6,542 nucleotides of DNA, taken from positions 6,395-12,936 of the forward strand of contig JAOZQW010000032.1 in NCBI GenBank assembly GCA_029932015.1, in the 5' to 3' direction. The DNA is from Candidatus Fermentibacteraceae bacterium. Lineage in GTDB: Bacteria > Fermentibacterota > Fermentibacteria > Fermentibacterales > JCC-6. The notes beneath the pieces were generated by a model, which searched no databases, was not told the DNA's origin, and was given only the letters and a program-made list of their open reading frames with translations. The position numbers were made by a program, and so were the translations under genes. Below are positions 6,419-6,542 of the stretch, piece by piece (position 1 is the stretch's first letter; each line of letters begins with the position of its first letter).

Positions 6419-6542
6419 TTGATCCTGTTGAGTCTGGTTGCCGTTCTCGCAGCACAGGGGCAGATTCCTGAGTGGGAAACCGCGACAGCGCACATCCCGC
6501 TTGGTGGTATTCTGCTCGCTGAAAACGATTTGGCCGGCATGG
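6419..6542 (+). CDS. N-terminal part of a divergently transcribed secreted protein (runs off right edge)
   Basis: Forty-one codons are visible, open to the window end. The start is TTG at 6419-6421, seven bases after a strong GGAGG (6407-6411). The nearby GTG at 6411 is closed at once by TGA, and no ATG fits. The N-terminus MILLSLVAVLAAQGQIPEWE is a short hydrophobic run ending in small residues, then polar residues. It reads as a signal peptide, although it lacks the usual Lys/Arg at the front. The following residues (ETATAHIPLGGILLAENDLA) match no family I know. A sigma-70-type promoter with an extended -10 lies just upstream (6347-6374), which makes this a real gene despite the rare start codon. 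It shares a control region with the leftward envelope operon, so joint regulation is plausible. Function unknown. Confidence 0.72.
   Translation, partial: MILLSLVAVLAAQGQIPEWETATAHIPLGGILLAENDLAGM

Noticed and set aside
6307..6540. Minus-strand ORF of 77 codons under the rightward gene
   Set aside because: It runs through the divergent promoters and opposite a gene with a strong ribosome-binding site and signal peptide. The product is Cys/Pro/Arg-rich with no domain.
1..6542. Search for RNA genes, CRISPR arrays, insertion sequences, attachment sites and rho-independent terminators
   Set aside because: I saw no cloverleaf, spaced direct repeats, transposase motifs or GC-rich hairpin followed by a T run. 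The window ends before the operon does, so no terminator is expected.

Overview
The window comes from a Gram-negative (diderm) bacterium of middling G+C content. It holds most of one leftward (minus-strand) operon for cell-envelope proteins, plus the start of one rightward gene. All five coding regions begin with a signal-peptide-like sequence. No RNA gene, insertion sequence, CRISPR array, phage gene or marker gene is visible, so the phylum cannot be fixed. The outer-membrane barrel, the very large exported TPR protein and the signal peptides followed by Gln suggest the FCB group or a related candidate phylum, or a deltaproteobacterium-like lineage. This is weak inference.

Layout, following leftward transcription from right to left. 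(1) Bases 6200-6418 are a compact divergent control region. It has two strong sigma-70-type promoters facing away from each other, whose sequences are near-mirror copies (inverted arms 6275-6304 and 6346-6374). (2) 6199-5261 (minus): a 312-residue predicted outer-membrane beta-barrel protein with an added C-terminal coiled coil. (3) 5243-720 (minus): a 1507-residue exported TPR protein with roughly 20 TPR-like units, a coiled-coil interruption, a distinctive C-terminal helical module, a long acidic tail and an unusual Cys/aromatic last six residues. (4) 741-217 (minus): a small exported acidic protein of unknown family whose start overlaps the end of the TPR gene. (5) 190-1 (minus): the first 63 codons of a protein with a signal peptide and an acidic Pro/Glu/Ala stretch, an architecture known at the N-terminus of some ExbB/TolQ-type proton-channel subunits. 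It runs off the window. (6) 6419-6542 (plus): the first 41 codons of a divergently transcribed secreted protein with a TTG start and a strong ribosome-binding site.

Gaps between the leftward genes are 17 nt, an overlap of 13-22 nt, and 26 nt, so they almost certainly form one transcript from the promoter at 6275-6303. Taken together they look like a trans-envelope machine: an outer-membrane barrel, a long periplasmic TPR scaffold, a small accessory protein, and possibly an energised inner-membrane motor beginning at the left edge. Large TPR proteins next to TolQ/ExbB-ExbD-TonB-type genes are known, for example in the gliding-motility gene sets of Myxococcus. Whether this is a motility, transport or envelope-maintenance system cannot be decided here. 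The most striking direct observations are the mirror-image divergent promoters and the conserved-looking envelope operon of mostly unnamed proteins.
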